From NCBI GenBank assembly GCA_910587495.1, contig CAJUMT010000184.1, forward strand, positions 1 to 6,890: a stretch of 6,890 nt of DNA, in the 5' to 3' direction. The translations under genes and the position numbers were made by a program. The DNA is from an uncultured Lachnospiraceae bacterium (GTDB taxonomy: Bacteria; Bacillota_A; Clostridia; Lachnospirales; Lachnospiraceae). Numbering within the stretch: position 1 is the first letter of the stretch; each line of letters starts with the position of its first letter. Below, one piece after another: positions 5,924 to 6,890 of this stretch. Below the pieces are notes generated by a model. The model had not been told where the DNA came from. It saw only the letters and a list, made by a program, of their open reading frames with translations, and searched no databases.

Positions 5924-6115
5924 TTAATTTCCCGAAGCAAAACAGCCGCCGAAAAACGTCCGTATCTGCTCTATCACTGAATCCGGTGTATCTTTCACCA
6001 GATAATAGTCGCCGTTCATCATTTTAATCTTCGTCTCCGGTATGGATTCCATACCCTGGATCTGTATAAGATTCAGATACAGAACTTCGCCGTTTAACCG
6101 TACTACTTTTATCAT
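5924..6115 (-). CDS. flbD: Flagellar FlbD/SwrD family protein
   Basis: Starting at ATG 6115 the protein has 63 residues and matches the FlbD family over its whole length: MIKVVRLNGEVLYLN at the start, then IESIP-like GMESIPETKIKMMNGDYYLVKD and a final amphipathic helix (VIEQIRTFFGG). The Bacillus member, SwrD (YlzI), raises the power of the flagellar motor, which fits its place here directly before motA and motB. I chose this start because GGAGG (6123-6127) lies exactly 7 nt upstream and because family members are about 60-75 residues. The same frame stays open for 52 more codons up to an ATG at 6271, so a 115-residue form is an alternative (see separate entry). The gap to motA is 51 bp with nothing notable except the motA ribosome binding site. 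Confidence 0.87.
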   Translation of the reverse strand: MIKVVRLNGEVLYLNLIQIQGMESIPETKIKMMNGDYYLVKDTPDSVIEQIRTFFGGCFASGN

Positions 6116-6271
6116 CTCTCTGCCTCCGATCTTCTCAGGGCGGGTTGTAGCAAAATCAGGAGGGAAGCCGTCCTGATTACGGCCTCCTTCCCTTGCAATC
6201 CTGTCCTTGCGCGCCTGGCGGGCCCGATCCATAATCTCCTGGTCCGCACTGCGCCGCCGTCGCCTAAACAT
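6116..6271 (-). other. 52-codon open frame between flgE and flbD, in frame with flbD (possible N-terminal extension)
   Basis: This segment has no stop and reads straight into flbD. Its ATG (6269-6271) overlaps the flgE stop as TAATG, the arrangement of translational coupling. The encoded peptide starts MFRRRRRSADQE, continues as a strongly charged helix-like stretch (IMDRARQARKDRIARE) and ends in a Gly/Pro-rich piece (GFPPDFATTRPEKIGGRE). It resembles no family I know. Either it is the N-terminus of a 115-residue FlbD variant, with a second internal start giving the short form, or it is an untranslated spacer that is open by chance. From 61 of 64 sense codons alone, an open run of 52 codons is expected about 8 percent of the time, so openness alone is weak evidence. 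Confidence 0.5.
6123..6127 (-). promoter_or_regulatory. Ribosome binding site for the short FlbD start
   Basis: A perfect GGAGG lies 7 nt upstream of ATG 6115. The alternative ATG at 6271 has no comparable site. This is the main evidence for a 63-residue FlbD. Confidence 0.75.
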
Positions 6272-6890
6272 TAGCGTTTCATATTGATGAGTTCGTTCAA
6301 TATCTCATCGCTGACCGTGATAATCTTGGAATTGGCCTGGAAGCCTCTCTCCGCCATGATCATCTCCGAAAACTCTACTGCCATATCCACATTGGACGCC
6401 TCCAAGTAGCCCGGCATAAGGGTGGCGCGGTTGGTTCCGGGGGTGTCAGCGCTGCAGACACCCGTGTTATCGCTTTCGGATGCTTTGTAGTAATTGCTTC
6501 CGTCTTTCGTCAGACCCTCCTGGTTCTGGAAGGTGACGATTGCAACAGTTCCGATGGTAAATGTACCGCTCTTCGTCACCGGATTGCCCTGGGCGTCCGT
6601 TCCCTCATATGTCAGCGTAGCTTCGATATTACCCATCTTATTAATTTTTATACCGTCTGCCTGAAGGGCCTGATCGTCTCCCACAGTAGTAGAATAAGTA
6701 AATGTCACCGGGTCTCCCGCATTTGCCGGTTCCACCACTGTTTGGGGAATACGCAAAGGCACCAGCTGCCTGCTGTCATTCAGACCGTTCGCATTCAAAT
6801 AACCGTATACAAAATTACCCTGACCGTCTACAATATAACCGTTGCTGTCTACCTTGAACTGGCCTACCCTGGTAAAATAGATCGGAAGAG
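6271..6890 (-). CDS. flgE: Flagellar hook protein FlgE (3' part, cut by window edge)
   Basis: About 202 C-terminal residues are visible, as the frame runs to the window edge; the true sequence probably ends at 6878, where adapter bases begin. FlgE polymerises into the hook, the universal joint between rod and filament. The visible part starts in the YFTRVGQFKVDSNGYIV segment typical of hook proteins, passes through a variable outer domain (IPQTVVEPANAG onward), and ends with the FlgE-type C-terminal coiled-coil motif LEASNVDMAVEFSEMIMAER, then GFQANSKIITVSDEILNELINMKR. GFQAN and ELINMKR favour FlgE over FlgG or FlgF. A TTG at 6796-6798 could be read as a start, but the frame clearly continues upstream with hook-protein sequence. 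One Cys (codon 6454-6456) lies in the loop before the C-terminal domain. The stop overlaps the next open frame as TAATG. Confidence 0.95.
   Translation of the reverse strand, partial: LPIYFTRVGQFKVDSNGYIVDGQGNFVYGYLNANGLNDSRQLVPLRIPQTVVEPANAGDPVTFTYSTTVGDDQALQADGIKINKMGNIEATLTYEGTDAQGNPVTKSGTFTIGTVAIVTFQNQEGLTKDGSNYYKASESDNTGVCSADTPGTNRATLMPGYLEASNVDMAVEFSEMIMAERGFQANSKIITVSDEILNELINMKR
6879..6890. other. Probable Illumina adapter remnant at the contig end
   Basis: The last 12 bases are AGATCGGAAGAG, identical to the start of the Illumina TruSeq read-through adapter. They fall exactly at the window terminus. In the flgE frame they would give Leu-Pro-Ile before YFTRVG, which need not be genuine. 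A chance exact 12-base match at a terminus is very unlikely, so this is best treated as untrimmed sequencing adapter. Confidence 0.88.

Overview
The window is one stretch of a large flagellar and chemotaxis operon. Every recognisable gene lies on the minus strand, so transcription runs from position 6890 towards position 1. The features point to a Gram-positive Clostridia-type bacterium, plausibly Lachnospiraceae: a FliY-type switch protein (CheC-like phosphatase plus FliN domain) instead of a short FliN, an FlbD/SwrD gene between flgE and motAB, a FliP without a cleavable signal peptide, strong AGGAGG-like ribosome binding sites, and roughly balanced base composition. The family assignment is inference. 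The last 12 bases (6879-6890) match the start of the Illumina TruSeq adapter, so the window probably ends at an untrimmed contig end.

In transcription order the layout is: flgE (hook protein, 3' part only); a 52-codon Arg-rich open frame joined in frame to flbD/swrD; motA and motB (stator); fliM (switch); cheY (response regulator); flgC (rod protein); fliY (switch phosphatase); fliO; and fliP (export gate, 5' part only). Gaps are 51 bp or less and several junctions overlap: TAATG at flgE/extension, and ATGA at fliY/fliO and fliO/fliP. motB starts 1 bp after the motA stop. I see no terminator, RNA gene, transposon or CRISPR array. No convincing promoter is visible either, so the promoter probably lies upstream, beyond position 6890.

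The genes build and steer one machine. FlgE and FlgC are axial parts, FliO and FliP belong to the type III export gate, and MotA/MotB with FlbD/SwrD power rotation. FliM, CheY and FliY set rotation direction: CheY-P binds the switch and FliY dephosphorylates it.

The most unusual point is in FliY. Its linker carries two tandem 30-residue units, each containing a peptide that closely matches the FliM N-terminal CheY-P-binding motif. The two copies differ only at third codon positions over 72 bp, and a G8 run lies at the junction. Other oddities are a lone flgC between cheY and fliY, no fliL between motB and fliM, a possible dual start for FlbD, and a MotB with GHTA instead of GHTD plus a long acidic tail.
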